Assembly: GCF_020539485.1 (NCBI RefSeq)
Contig: NZ_JACDXU010000001.1
Coordinates: 1,054,001 to 1,118,000 of the forward strand
Source: Fulverythrobacter ferritrahens
GTDB lineage: Bacteria; Pseudomonadota; Alphaproteobacteria; Sphingomonadales; Sphingomonadaceae
Direction of reading: 5' to 3'
DNA length: 64,000 nt
This document shows, one piece after another, positions 34,256 to 42,951 of this stretch. Numbering within the stretch: position 1 is the first letter of the stretch; every line of letters begins with the position of its first letter. The position numbers were made by a program, and so were the translations under genes. The notes beneath the pieces were generated by a model that saw only the letters and a program-made list of their open reading frames with translations, ran no database searches and was not told the origin of the DNA.

Positions 34256-34990
34256 TCAGCCCGGCTTGCGGAAGCGCAGGGCAAATTTGTCCGTCTCTCC
34301 ACGGATCGCCGGATCGCTTACTCCCAGACCGTGCTTGTCATCCGGATTGTGCAGCACATCCGATTCTGCCTCCAGCTTGAACCCGGCTTCAGTCACTGCG
34401 GATTTCACCGCTTCCGGATCGATTCGGTGGAGCGTGCGGGTAGCGCTGGTTCCCGTCCCCGGCGCGGAATGATCCTCCACGAAATAAATGCCACCCGGCT
34501 TCAGCGCCTTGAACACCGAACCGTTGATACCGGCGATATTGCCGTTGGCCATGTCGTGGTAGTTTTCCGTGGTCCAGACGAGGTCCACCGGCTTTTCCAG
34601 CGTGAAATCGGCGAAATCGGCAACTAAGACCGTCACATTGCCATATTCCGCAGCCAGCTTGTTGATCGCATCCAGCCCGCCGGGCCGGCTGGCGAAGAAG
34701 CTGGGCATCATGGCATAGACATGCCCCTGGGGCCCAACGGTCTTGGCCAGAATGCGTGTGTAATAGCCGCCGCCCGGCGCGATCTCCGCCACGATGTCGC
34801 CCGGCTTCACGCCTGCGAACGTAACGATCTCACCCGGCTTGCGGGCATTGTCCCGCGCCGTATCCGTGGCTGGTCTGCCCTGATCGGCAACCGCAGTGGC
34901 CACAGCCGGGCTGACTTCGGCCTGCGCCGGAACGGCGACCGCCATGGCAAGGGCAATGCCGGCGATCCCGGCAAGAATGGATGATTTCAC
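34256..34990 (-). CDS. Predicted exported SAM-dependent methyltransferase (COG4798 type)
   Basis: A 244-residue protein with a Rossmann-fold methyltransferase core: VKPGDIVAEIAPGGGYYTRIL is the SAM-binding motif I, and VDLVWTTENYHDMANG follows. It also has a clear Sec signal peptide at the start (KSSILAGIAGIALAMAVAVP, cleavage after AQA). The start is GTG 34990, with GGAGAG about 8 nt upstream. A SAM-dependent fold in the periplasm is puzzling, because SAM is not known to be available there. The same family is found with a signal peptide in many proteobacteria. It follows the MFS transporter by 62 nt on the same strand. Confidence 0.88.
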   Translation of the reverse strand: MKSSILAGIAGIALAMAVAVPAQAEVSPAVATAVADQGRPATDTARDNARKPGEIVTFAGVKPGDIVAEIAPGGGYYTRILAKTVGPQGHVYAMMPSFFASRPGGLDAINKLAAEYGNVTVLVADFADFTLEKPVDLVWTTENYHDMANGNIAGINGSVFKALKPGGIYFVEDHSAPGTGTSATRTLHRIDPEAVKSAVTEAGFKLEAESDVLHNPDDKHGLGVSDPAIRGETDKFALRFRKPG

Positions 34991-35052
34991 GGCTCTCTCC
35001 CTGATAAGCACTGTCGGGCAAACGCGGGAGAGGAGCAGCTGGTTCCGTCGCC

Positions 35053-36255
35053 CTAAGCCGCCCGCTCCTGCCCAGCACGCTTCTGTGTAAGGCCCACAAG
35101 CTGGATCGCAAAGGGAACCGCAAAAAGCACGATCATGGCCGCCCCCGCAAACCACGGGATATCATGCCCGGCCGATTCGTAGATCAGGCCGAAAGCAGGC
35201 GGCGCAACGATGCGAGAGAAGGCGTTAGAGGCCATGATCAGCCCCATCACGCTGCCCTGCCGCTCCACGGGTGCCGTACGCGACGTGAGCGCCCCTGCAG
35301 TGGGAAAGGCAAGGCTATGCCCGACCATCAGCATCCCCATCAACGCGACCGCCACGTAGGGTTCCCGCAGGATGGGCTGCAGCAACATGGACAAGGCGAT
35401 GATCAGCAAGCCGGCTGTGATCACCCGCCCTTCCCCAAAGCGCGTCACCAGCGGGTGCAGCAGGAACAATTGCACTACCAGGCCGCCCAGGCCGATGGCG
35501 ATGAAGGCAAAGCCAAGATCGCGCGCAGTCCATCCGAAATTCGACTCGCTCCACAGACCATAGATCGCCTCGCTCGAAGCGAAGGCGGCAATGCCGAAGA
35601 AGGAAATGACGAACAGGCGGAACAGCAGCGGGCTCTGGACGATATAGGCAAAGCCCTCGCTATATTTCGGCAATGCACGGGCTTTCCCGGCGGGCGGATT
35701 GACGTCCCGCAGCACCAGCAGAGACCAGACTGCAGCGACGGCAGACAGCCCCGCCGCCACCAGAATAGGCGCCCGGAAATCGGCCAGCGCCGTGCCTGCA
35801 CCCGCGAACAACCCGCCAATCACCGGTCCGAAGGCGAAGCCGAGGCTGAAGGCCGATCCGAACAGGCCCATCGCCTTCGCCCGCTGTTCAGGCGGGGAGG
35901 CATCTGCCAGGAAGCCCTGCGCGACGCTCAGCGTACCGCCGAAGAAGCCGTTCACCACGCGGATGGCGATGGCCAGCCACAGTACTGGCGCAAAGGCGAA
36001 AGCCACATAAGTCACCGCCGCGCCGGTGGTCGTCAGCACCAGCACGGCTCGCCTGCCCCATTTGTCGGACTGGCGGCCCCAGTAGATTTCGCCAAAGACG
36101 TTGCCGAGGCTGTAGGCCGCGAAAAGCAGCGCCACTTCGAACGGGCCCGCCCCAAACAGCGGACCATAGAAGGGCAACAGCGGCAGGATCAGACTGAAGC
36201 CCGCAATGTTGATGAACACCGCGAACATCAGCGGGAACATACGCCGGTCAATCAT
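35053..36255 (-). CDS. MFS transporter, TetA/multidrug-like
   Basis: A 400-residue major facilitator with about 12 hydrophobic segments. The family motif A is GEIYWGRQSDKWGRRAVLVL after helix 2, and the second half carries TSRTAPVERQGSVMGLIMAS. The overall pattern resembles TCR/TetA-type drug-proton antiporters, but the substrate cannot be predicted. It is encoded 15 nt downstream of the SMP-30 gene, so the two are likely co-transcribed and the substrate may be a lactone or sugar-derived compound handled by that enzyme. This is inference from position only. Confidence 0.88.
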   Translation of the reverse strand: MIDRRMFPLMFAVFINIAGFSLILPLLPFYGPLFGAGPFEVALLFAAYSLGNVFGEIYWGRQSDKWGRRAVLVLTTTGAAVTYVAFAFAPVLWLAIAIRVVNGFFGGTLSVAQGFLADASPPEQRAKAMGLFGSAFSLGFAFGPVIGGLFAGAGTALADFRAPILVAAGLSAVAAVWSLLVLRDVNPPAGKARALPKYSEGFAYIVQSPLLFRLFVISFFGIAAFASSEAIYGLWSESNFGWTARDLGFAFIAIGLGGLVVQLFLLHPLVTRFGEGRVITAGLLIIALSMLLQPILREPYVAVALMGMLMVGHSLAFPTAGALTSRTAPVERQGSVMGLIMASNAFSRIVAPPAFGLIYESAGHDIPWFAGAAMIVLFAVPFAIQLVGLTQKRAGQERAA

Positions 36256-36270
36256 GTGGGAATGCCTCTG

Positions 36271-37149
36271 TCAGCCGCCGTAGCGCGGTTCGGGAATACC
36301 GGTGGCTCCAAGTCCTTCGATCAGGAAGATCAACCCGTCATCAGGTTCTGACGGCTTGCCGATGCAGGAAGGATCGATGGTGGGGACGAACATCCGGTCC
36401 AGATCCGGCCCCATGAACATGCAACTGGCGGGAATGTTGGTGGGGAACTTCACTTCCCTCAGCACTTGCCCTTCAGGCGAGAGGCACAGCACCACCCCGC
36501 CCTCGCAAATCGCCACCCAGATGTTGCCATCCGTATCGACGGTCGCGCCATCGGGAATCGGCCCATAGGATGAGGTGTCGAAGAACTCGCGCCTGCCGCT
36601 CACCGCCCCGGTTTCTATATCATAATCATAGGCATAGATCATGTGGCGCAGACTGTCAGAATGGTAGAGAATCCGGTCATCGGGCGACCAACACGGGCCG
36701 TTGCCGAGATGGATGTCATCGTCGATCTGGGTGAGTTTGCCATCGGTTCCGAGAGACCAGAGCCCGCCCAGCGGCTCCTTCATCGTGCGATGGCTTGTGC
36801 CGAAGACGAAACGCCCGCGCCTGTCCACTTTCCCATCGGCCAGTTGCAGCGCCGGATTGGGCGGGTCCATCAGGGCAAAGAGAGATACCTCTCCGCTCGA
36901 GAAATCGAGGTAATGAATGCCCGTGACGAGGGCGACAATCGCGCCGTCCGGCCGGGTTCCACTGCCGCGCAGAGCCATCGAGCCGATCATGTCGGGCACG
37001 TCCCATGCCCTGTGTTGGCCCGTGGCTGGATCCCACCGGAAGACCTTACAGTCCACGATGTCGATATAATAGAGCGCCTGCTCGGCTACGTCCCAGACCG
37101 GGCCTTCACCCACCTTGCAACGCGGCAGATCGAGTTTCTGTATCTGCAT
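36271..37149 (-). CDS. SMP-30/gluconolactonase/LRE family protein
   Basis: A 292-residue six-bladed beta-propeller hydrolase of the SMP-30 family, which opens lactones. Metal-ligand positions are visible in KVGEGPVWDV (Glu), DIHLGNGPCWSPD (Asn) and IPDGATVDTDGNIW (Asp). The start ATG 37149 has GGAGGGACC directly upstream; the frame is open a further 27 nt, but that lacks a site. A 12-bp palindrome (TAACAGATGTTA) at 37176-37187 lies 27 nt upstream and could be an operator. No sugar dehydrogenase is nearby, so the natural lactone is unknown. Confidence 0.92.
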   Translation of the reverse strand: MQIQKLDLPRCKVGEGPVWDVAEQALYYIDIVDCKVFRWDPATGQHRAWDVPDMIGSMALRGSGTRPDGAIVALVTGIHYLDFSSGEVSLFALMDPPNPALQLADGKVDRRGRFVFGTSHRTMKEPLGGLWSLGTDGKLTQIDDDIHLGNGPCWSPDDRILYHSDSLRHMIYAYDYDIETGAVSGRREFFDTSSYGPIPDGATVDTDGNIWVAICEGGVVLCLSPEGQVLREVKFPTNIPASCMFMGPDLDRMFVPTIDPSCIGKPSEPDDGLIFLIEGLGATGIPEPRYGG

Positions 37150-37175
37150 GGTCCCTCCACTCCCGTGGGGGACCA

Positions 37176-37187
37176 TAACAGATGTTA
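37176..37187. promoter_or_regulatory. Possible operator palindrome upstream of the SMP-30 gene
   Basis: TAACA-GA-TGTTA is a perfect 5+5 palindrome in the 81-bp gap between secA and the SMP-30 gene. Its position suits a repressor site controlling the SMP-30/MFS pair. No regulator gene is adjacent, and the family cannot be named. Confidence 0.3.
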
Positions 37188-37230
37188 CAATTGCGGCAAG
37201 CGAGAGAACGCTCGCCCTATGCCATAGAGA

Positions 37231-39990
37231 TCAGGCAATCGCCCCGTGGCAATGCTTGTACTTCTTGCCCGAACCGCAGGGACACGGCGCATTACGGCTG
37301 ACATTCATCTCACGATAGGGATCGCCCAGAACCGCACCTGGCACCACACCGGGCGCAGGCGCCATTTGCGGCGAACCGGCGAGCGAGCCGAACATCTCTT
37401 CCTGTCCAGCGGAGCCATCACCATCATTGCTGTCGTCCATCCCGGTGAAGGGATCGATATGGCCCGTGAGGAAGGAAGGCAGTTCAGGCAGTTCCGAAAC
37501 CGGTTCCGGCGGAGCGATCCGTAATTCGCTGGTCATCAGAATGCGGGTCACATCCTCGCGAATCGTTTCCAGCATGCGTTCGAACAGGCCGAAAGCTTCC
37601 TGCTTGTATTCATTGATCGGCTGCTTCTGCGCGTAAGCGCGCAGGAACACCACCTGACGCAGGGCGTCGAGCGTGGCGAGGTGTTCCTTCCAATGGAAAT
37701 CCAGACGGTCGAGCAGCACCTGCTTTTCGACCTGCCGCCAGATCGATGCGTCCGAAGCGGCGATCTTCGTTTCCATGTGCGCATCGGCCAGTTCGACGAG
37801 CCGCTGTTCGATCAGTTCAGGCTCCAGCGCATCTTCCTGCATCCAGTCATCCAGCGGAGCTTCCAGCGCCAGCACATCGGCAATGCGTTCCTTCAGCCCG
37901 GCGATATTCCACTGCTCGGGATAAGAGCCCGGAGGGCAAGCCTCGGCCACCAGCGCGTTGACCGTCTCGTGGCGCATATCCACCACGACATCGTCAACCG
38001 CCTCGCTATCCATGATTTCGGCGCGCTGTTCGTAGATCACCTTGCGCTGGTCATTCATGACGTTGTCATATTCGACCACCTGTTTGCGCACGTCATAATT
38101 GCGCGCCTCGACCTTCTTCTGTGCCGTCTCGATAGCTTTGGAGAGCCACTTGGACCCGATAGCCTCACCATCGGCGAGGTTCGAATTCATCATGCGGGCA
38201 AACAGCGTATCGGGGCCAAAAATGCGGAGCAGATCGTCTTCGAGGCACAGGTAGAACTTGGAAAGGCCGGGGTCGCCCTGACGTCCGGAACGGCCGCGCA
38301 GCTGGTTGTCGATACGGCGACTTTCATGCCGTTCCGTGCCGATGACGCAGAGCCCGCCAGCATCGAGAACCTGCTTCTTCTCTGCTGCGATTTCCTGCTT
38401 GATCCGCGCGAGCGCGGCATCACGCTCGGGACCTTCAGGCATATCTTTCAGCTCGTCTTCCGCCCGGAATTCGAGATTGCCGCCCAGCTGAATGTCGGTG
38501 CCGCGACCGGCCATGTTGGTGGCGATGGTCACCGCGCCGAGCCGACCGGCCTGTGCAACGATATGCGCCTCGCTCTCATGGAAACGGGCGTTCAGCACAT
38601 TATGCGCCACCCCTTCCTTGCGCAGGAAGTCCGAGAGAAGCTCGGATTTTTCGATCGACACGGTGCCGACCAGCACCGGCTGGCCAATCTCGTTCTTTTC
38701 GCGGATCAGCTTCGCGATCGCCTGAAACTTGTCATTCGTGTTCTTGTAGAACTCGTCTTCCTCGTCGATCCGCTGCACCGGCACGTTGGTGGGGATTTCA
38801 ACGACGTTGAGCTTGTAGATGTCGTAGAATTCCGAAGCTTCCGTCGCAGCTGTGCCGGTCATGCCGGAAAGCTTGGGATACATGCGGAAATAGTTCTGGA
38901 AGGTGATCGAGGCCATCGTCTGGTTCTCAGGCTCGATCTTCACCCCTTCCTTGGCTTCCACGGCCTGATGCAGGCCGTTCGACCAGCGGCGGCCATCCAT
39001 CATGCGGCCAGTGAACTCATCGATGATGACAACCTTGTTGTCCTTCACGATGTAGTCGATGTCGCGCTTGAAGATGATGTTGGCCTTCAGCGCCTGGTCG
39101 AGATGGTGGACCACCTGCGTGTTCTCGACATCGTAGAGATTGTCGGTGGCGAGCAGGCCGGACGAGACGAGCAGCTTCTCCACCTCTTCGACGCCGTCTT
39201 CAGTCAGCGAGACATTGCGGGCCTTTTCGTCAACATCATACCATTCCGCCGGAATGGTCTTCACCACCTGATCAATCGAAACGTAGAGTTCGGACTTGTC
39301 CTCGGTCGGGCCCGAAATGATCAGCGGAGTACGTGCCTCGTCGATCAGGATCGAGTCCACTTCGTCAACGATGGCGTAGTTGAAGGCGCGCTGCACCATC
39401 TGGCTGCGCTCATGCTTCATATTGTCGCGCAGGTAATCGAAGCCGAATTCGTTATTCGTGCCGTATGTAATGTCGCAGGCATAGGCCTCGCGGCGCTGAT
39501 ATTCGCCGATATTGGGAACGATCACGCCCACGGTCAGGCCCAGCCAGCGATGGAGCTGCCCCATCCATTCAGCGTCGCGCCGGGCGAGATAGTCGTTCAC
39601 CGTAACGACATGCACGCCCTTGCCCTCGATGGCATTGAGATAGGTCGCCAGCGTGGCCACCAGTGTCTTGCCCTCGCCCGTGCGCATTTCGGCGATCTCG
39701 CCGCGATGCAGCACCATGCCGCCAATCATCTGCACATCGAAATGGCGCATGCCCAGCACACGCTTGGAAGCCTCGCGCACGGTGGCAAAGGCTTCGGGCA
39801 TGATGTCATCCAACGTCTGACCATCTGCCAGCATCTGGCGGAACTTGGCGGTCTGGGCCTGCAATTCCTCGTCGGAAAACGCCTCCAGCTGCGGCTCAAG
39901 CGCGTTGATCTGGCGGACGATCTTGTCGAGCGATTTGACGTAACGGTCGTTGGACGAGCCGAAAATGGCCTTGGCAATGGCGCCGATCAT
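37231..39990 (-). CDS. secA: Protein translocase ATPase SecA
   Basis: A 919-residue motor of the Sec pathway, which drives unfolded preproteins through SecYEG. The Walker A region [19 protein letters not shown] lies near residue 100 and the DEAD-type box is [15 protein letters not shown]. The preprotein-binding domain and the second RecA-like domain ([26 protein letters not shown]) follow, and the zinc-binding C-terminal tail is [14 protein letters not shown], which contacts SecB. The length is typical. The gene stands alone on the minus strand, with its own upstream gap of 104 bp shared with a small secreted-protein gene on the same strand. Confidence 0.99.
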   Translation of the reverse strand: MIGAIAKAIFGSSNDRYVKSLDKIVRQINALEPQLEAFSDEELQAQTAKFRQMLADGQTLDDIMPEAFATVREASKRVLGMRHFDVQMIGGMVLHRGEIAEMRTGEGKTLVATLATYLNAIEGKGVHVVTVNDYLARRDAEWMGQLHRWLGLTVGVIVPNIGEYQRREAYACDITYGTNNEFGFDYLRDNMKHERSQMVQRAFNYAIVDEVDSILIDEARTPLIISGPTEDKSELYVSIDQVVKTIPAEWYDVDEKARNVSLTEDGVEEVEKLLVSSGLLATDNLYDVENTQVVHHLDQALKANIIFKRDIDYIVKDNKVVIIDEFTGRMMDGRRWSNGLHQAVEAKEGVKIEPENQTMASITFQNYFRMYPKLSGMTGTAATEASEFYDIYKLNVVEIPTNVPVQRIDEEDEFYKNTNDKFQAIAKLIREKNEIGQPVLVGTVSIEKSELLSDFLRKEGVAHNVLNARFHESEAHIVAQAGRLGAVTIATNMAGRGTDIQLGGNLEFRAEDELKDMPEGPERDAALARIKQEIAAEKKQVLDAGGLCVIGTERHESRRIDNQLRGRSGRQGDPGLSKFYLCLEDDLLRIFGPDTLFARMMNSNLADGEAIGSKWLSKAIETAQKKVEARNYDVRKQVVEYDNVMNDQRKVIYEQRAEIMDSEAVDDVVVDMRHETVNALVAEACPPGSYPEQWNIAGLKERIADVLALEAPLDDWMQEDALEPELIEQRLVELADAHMETKIAASDASIWRQVEKQVLLDRLDFHWKEHLATLDALRQVVFLRAYAQKQPINEYKQEAFGLFERMLETIREDVTRILMTSELRIAPPEPVSELPELPSFLTGHIDPFTGMDDSNDGDGSAGQEEMFGSLAGSPQMAPAPGVVPGAVLGDPYREMNVSRNAPCPCGSGKKYKHCHGAIA

Positions 39991-40094
39991 GGGAAAATCC
40001 TGTGCTGTATCGGGAATCCGGGCATGCCGGACAGAACTGGCCGCACACGCGCATGGCGTCGCAACCCGGGCTTCAATCTATCGGAAAGCGGGCG

Positions 40095-40367
40095 CTATTC
40101 GTGCGCGCGGTCAGCCTGAAGCTGAACCGTGGGGATCACAATCGTGATGACGGCCGGACGGCAGCCCGGCATTTGCGGCTTCCTGTCGCCAATGCGCTCG
40201 ACCTGGATGGTCTGCTGGGTAACGGCCTTGTCCGCACATTTGGCGACACTGTCGCCCGCCGCGTGAAGTTCAAGCCCATCAAGCGCAATCGCACGAGCCT
40301 GTGCAGGCGCTGCCACGGCGGCAAGCCCGGTAAGGATCGCAAACAAGGTCAAAATACGCTTGAGCAT
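40095..40367 (-). CDS. Small secreted protein of unknown function
   Basis: A 90-residue protein with a clear signal peptide (MLKRILTLFAILTGLAAVAA, cleavage after AQA). The mature part is only about 65 residues and has two cysteines (AKCADKAV, MPGCRPAV) that could form a disulphide in the periplasm. The start at ATG 40367 is chosen because the signal peptide begins there; an open frame continues upstream. It lies upstream of secA on the same strand and is divergent from argJ. I do not recognise the family. Confidence 0.75.
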   Translation of the reverse strand: MLKRILTLFAILTGLAAVAAPAQARAIALDGLELHAAGDSVAKCADKAVTQQTIQVERIGDRKPQMPGCRPAVITIVIPTVQLQADRAHE

Positions 40368-40492
40368 CGATCGCAAGATAGTCGCGACTTTGCCGCGCGT
40401 CCAGTAGCGGCGGCCACACAAATCGATGCTGCCGCCTGTCGGCCACGCTCGCCACTTGCCCGCAACCGGCGTCGGACCTAATGGCTGCCCTC

Positions 40493-41719
40493 ATGGAACT
40501 CGAAATATCGCCGCTCGCGAAGCCTTTCCCCGACATGCCCCAGATCGCAGGCGTGACCCTGCGCGTCGCGCGCGCGGGTTATAAGGATTGGGGCCGCTGC
40601 GACCTTACCTATGCAGAGCTGGCGGAAGGCACTGTCGTGGCCGGCGTGTTCACCAAAAACGTCTGCTGTTCTTCCGAAGTTGAACTGGGCCGCGAACAGG
40701 CGAAAGCCGGGAAAGCCCGCGCGCTCATCGTCAATGCAGGCAATTCCAATGCCTTTACCGGCTATCGCGGGCGCGAGGCGGTGGAGCAGATCATGGGGCA
40801 GGTCGCCGCCCATCTGGGCTGCGCGCCTTCCGAAGTGTTCGTCAGTTCCACGGGCGTGATCGGCGTCCCCCTGCCGAAGGACAAGGCACGCGCCGGCGTC
40901 GAGGCGGTTCTGGATGCAGAACCCTGCAGTTGGGAAGACGCGGCGAGGACCATCTCCACCACGGACACTTTCCCCAAGGGAGCGATGACGCAGGCCATGA
41001 TCGGCGGAAAGACAGTGACACTGGCCGCGATCATCAAGGGCAGCGGCATGATCGCGCCCGATATGGCGACGATGCTTGGCTATATCTTTACCGATGCCGC
41101 AGTTTCGCCAGCGTTTTTGCAGCAGGCCCTTTCGGCGGCCAATCTGCGGACCTTCTCCTGCATCACCGTGGATAGCGACACCTCCACCAGCGACACTGTG
41201 CTGGCCTTCGCCACCGCCAAGGCAGGCAACGATCCGCTGACTGGTGAGGACAGCCCTGGCGCAGATGCCTTCACTGCCGCGCTGCTCGACATCTGTCGCC
41301 AGCTCTCCCACCTCGTGGTGCGCGACGGCGAAGGGGCGCAGAAATTCATCACGGTGGACGTGACGGGCGCCGTTTCGGATGAAAGCGCACGCAAGATCGG
41401 CCTCGCAATTGCCAATTCCCCGCTGATCAAGACCGCAATCGCAGGCGAAGATGCCAATTGGGGCCGTGTGGTGATGGCAGTGGGCAAGGCAGGCGAACCG
41501 GCCGACCGCGACAGGCTGTCCATCGGCTTTGGCGGCGTCTGGGCCGCGAAGGACGGGCAGCCTCTCGCGGATTATAACGAGGCACCGGTGGCTGAGCATC
41601 TCAAGGGCCGCGAGATCGACATTTCAGTCGACATCGGACTTGGCGATGGCCGCGCCACCGTCTGGACCTGTGACCTGACACACGGCTACATCGCGATCAA
41701 CGCGGACTATCGTTCGTGA
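40493..41719 (+). CDS. argJ: Bifunctional glutamate N-acetyltransferase / amino-acid acetyltransferase
   Basis: A 408-residue ornithine acetyltransferase that recycles the acetyl group in arginine synthesis and, in bifunctional forms, also makes N-acetylglutamate. The precursor self-cleaves before the catalytic threonine in KGSGMIAPDMATMLGYIFTD, giving alpha and beta chains. FVSSTGVIGVPLP and the C-terminal CDLTHGYIAINADYRS are also characteristic. ATG 40493 is preferred to ATG 40481 because homologous sequence begins with ISPLAKPFP; neither has a strong ribosome site. The stop overlaps the start of the following phosphatase gene (GTGA). Confidence 0.96.
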   Translation: MELEISPLAKPFPDMPQIAGVTLRVARAGYKDWGRCDLTYAELAEGTVVAGVFTKNVCCSSEVELGREQAKAGKARALIVNAGNSNAFTGYRGREAVEQIMGQVAAHLGCAPSEVFVSSTGVIGVPLPKDKARAGVEAVLDAEPCSWEDAARTISTTDTFPKGAMTQAMIGGKTVTLAAIIKGSGMIAPDMATMLGYIFTDAAVSPAFLQQALSAANLRTFSCITVDSDTSTSDTVLAFATAKAGNDPLTGEDSPGADAFTAALLDICRQLSHLVVRDGEGAQKFITVDVTGAVSDESARKIGLAIANSPLIKTAIAGEDANWGRVVMAVGKAGEPADRDRLSIGFGGVWAAKDGQPLADYNEAPVAEHLKGREIDISVDIGLGDGRATVWTCDLTHGYIAINADYRS

Positions 41720-42522
41720 ACCCGGACGGCTTGCACGATGCCGTCCATTCCCTGCTACGTGATGTAGCCCGCCAGGCGATCCTGCCGCATTATCAGACGC
41801 TCGCAGACCATCAGGTAACGGCGAAGGCGGCGGACGATGTCGTCACTGTGGCGGATCACCTGTCGGAGGAAATGCTGGCCGAAGGGCTGGCAAAGATCAT
41901 CCCCGGCCTTTCCATCGTGGGCGAAGAAGCGGCCCATGCCAATCCTTCCGTGATGGACCGGCTTTCCGCCCCATGCTGGATCGTCGATCCTCTGGACGGC
42001 ACCCGCAACTTCGCCAGAGGCAAGCCACCCTTCGGCATTTTGCTGGCACTGGCAGAAGGCGGGGAATGTCATACGGGCTGGGTTTATGACGTTCTGACCG
42101 ACCGCTTCTGTGTCGCTCATCGCGGCAAGGGCGCCTTTGTGAACGGTCGGAAAATCACGGCTCGCCCCAGCGAGGGAACCCTCCCGATAGCCGCTATTTC
42201 GCTGATATTCATGGACCCGGCCCGGCGGGAGGCGATCATCGATCAGGTCGCTCCGCATTACCGCTGCGTCGATGTGCCCTATTGCGCGGCAGAGCAATAT
42301 CCACGGCTCGCGCTGGGGGAGAACGACATCGCCGTCTTCGAGCGGACCCTCCCGTGGGATCACGCAGCGGGGGTGCTTTTCCTCAACGAAGCCGGGGGAA
42401 AGGCCGCACGGCCAGACGGTTCAGCCTATCGCGTGGACGATGGGCGCAAAGGCCTGCTTTGCGCGGCGAGCCCGGCCTTGTGGGATAATTTGGCCGGCCT
42501 GATGGAAAACCTGCCGGCCTGA
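41716..42522 (+). CDS. Inositol monophosphatase family protein, likely histidinol-phosphatase
   Basis: A 268-residue magnesium-dependent phosphatase of the inositol monophosphatase superfamily. The metal-binding residues are in IVGEEAAH, WIVDPLDGTRNFARG and PWDHAAGVLFLNEAGG. In alphaproteobacteria, a HisN-type member of this family replaces the HisB phosphatase and often sits near amino-acid genes. The GTG 41716 start overlaps the argJ stop, which points to a role in amino-acid synthesis, so histidinol phosphate is the most likely substrate. A general inositol or 3'-phosphoadenosine phosphatase remains possible. Confidence 0.87.
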   Translation: MNPDGLHDAVHSLLRDVARQAILPHYQTLADHQVTAKAADDVVTVADHLSEEMLAEGLAKIIPGLSIVGEEAAHANPSVMDRLSAPCWIVDPLDGTRNFARGKPPFGILLALAEGGECHTGWVYDVLTDRFCVAHRGKGAFVNGRKITARPSEGTLPIAAISLIFMDPARREAIIDQVAPHYRCVDVPYCAAEQYPRLALGENDIAVFERTLPWDHAAGVLFLNEAGGKAARPDGSAYRVDDGRKGLLCAASPALWDNLAGLMENLPA

Positions 42523-42523
42523 A

Positions 42524-42545
42524 CCCCTCCTCCGAAGAGGAGGGG
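42524..42545. terminator. Hairpin between convergent hisN-like gene and trxA
   Basis: A 9-bp perfect stem (CCCCTCCTC at 42524-42532, GAGGAGGGG at 42537-42545) with a CGAA tetraloop lies between two convergent stop codons. No T-tract follows on either strand, so it may be a weak terminator or a remnant of the CCCCTCC repeat type. Confidence 0.5.
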
Positions 42546-42553
42546 AAATCACA

Positions 42554-42874
42554 TCACAGAACGCTTTCGATCCAGCTCTTGATCTGGCTCTTGGGTGCGG
42601 CGCCGAGCTTGTGAGCCACAGGCTGACCACCCTTGAACAGAACCATCAGCGGGATCGACTGGACGCCGAAGGCGCTGGCGGTTTCGGTGTTTTCCATGAT
42701 GTCCACCTTCGCGATGGTCACCTGTTCGCCCAGTTCCTCGCTGATTTCTTCCAGCGCGGGAGCGATCATCTTGCAGGGGCCGCACCAGTCAGCCCAGAAA
42801 TCGACCAGAACGGGCTTGTCGGAATTGATCACGTCATCGGCAAAGCTGGCGTCGGTCACGGCCTTGGTAGCCAT
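42554..42874 (-). CDS. trxA: Thioredoxin
   Basis: A 106-residue cytoplasmic thioredoxin that reduces disulphides and serves as a hydrogen donor. The active site is WCGPCK at residues 30-35 in VLVDFWADWCGPCKMIAP, and the cis-proline region QSIPLMVLFKGG follows. The length is standard. It is the last gene of the minus-strand run divL to trxA, 77 nt after addA; this addA-trxA adjacency is common in sphingomonads. Confidence 0.98.
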   Translation of the reverse strand: MATKAVTDASFADDVINSDKPVLVDFWADWCGPCKMIAPALEEISEELGEQVTIAKVDIMENTETASAFGVQSIPLMVLFKGGQPVAHKLGAAPKSQIKSWIESVL

Positions 42875-42951
42875 CGGGATTCTCCTGAAACGTCGTTGAT
42901 CTGCAATTTAGGCAGGCTCGCCCCGAAGGCAACGGGCCGAGGGTGAAAGGA

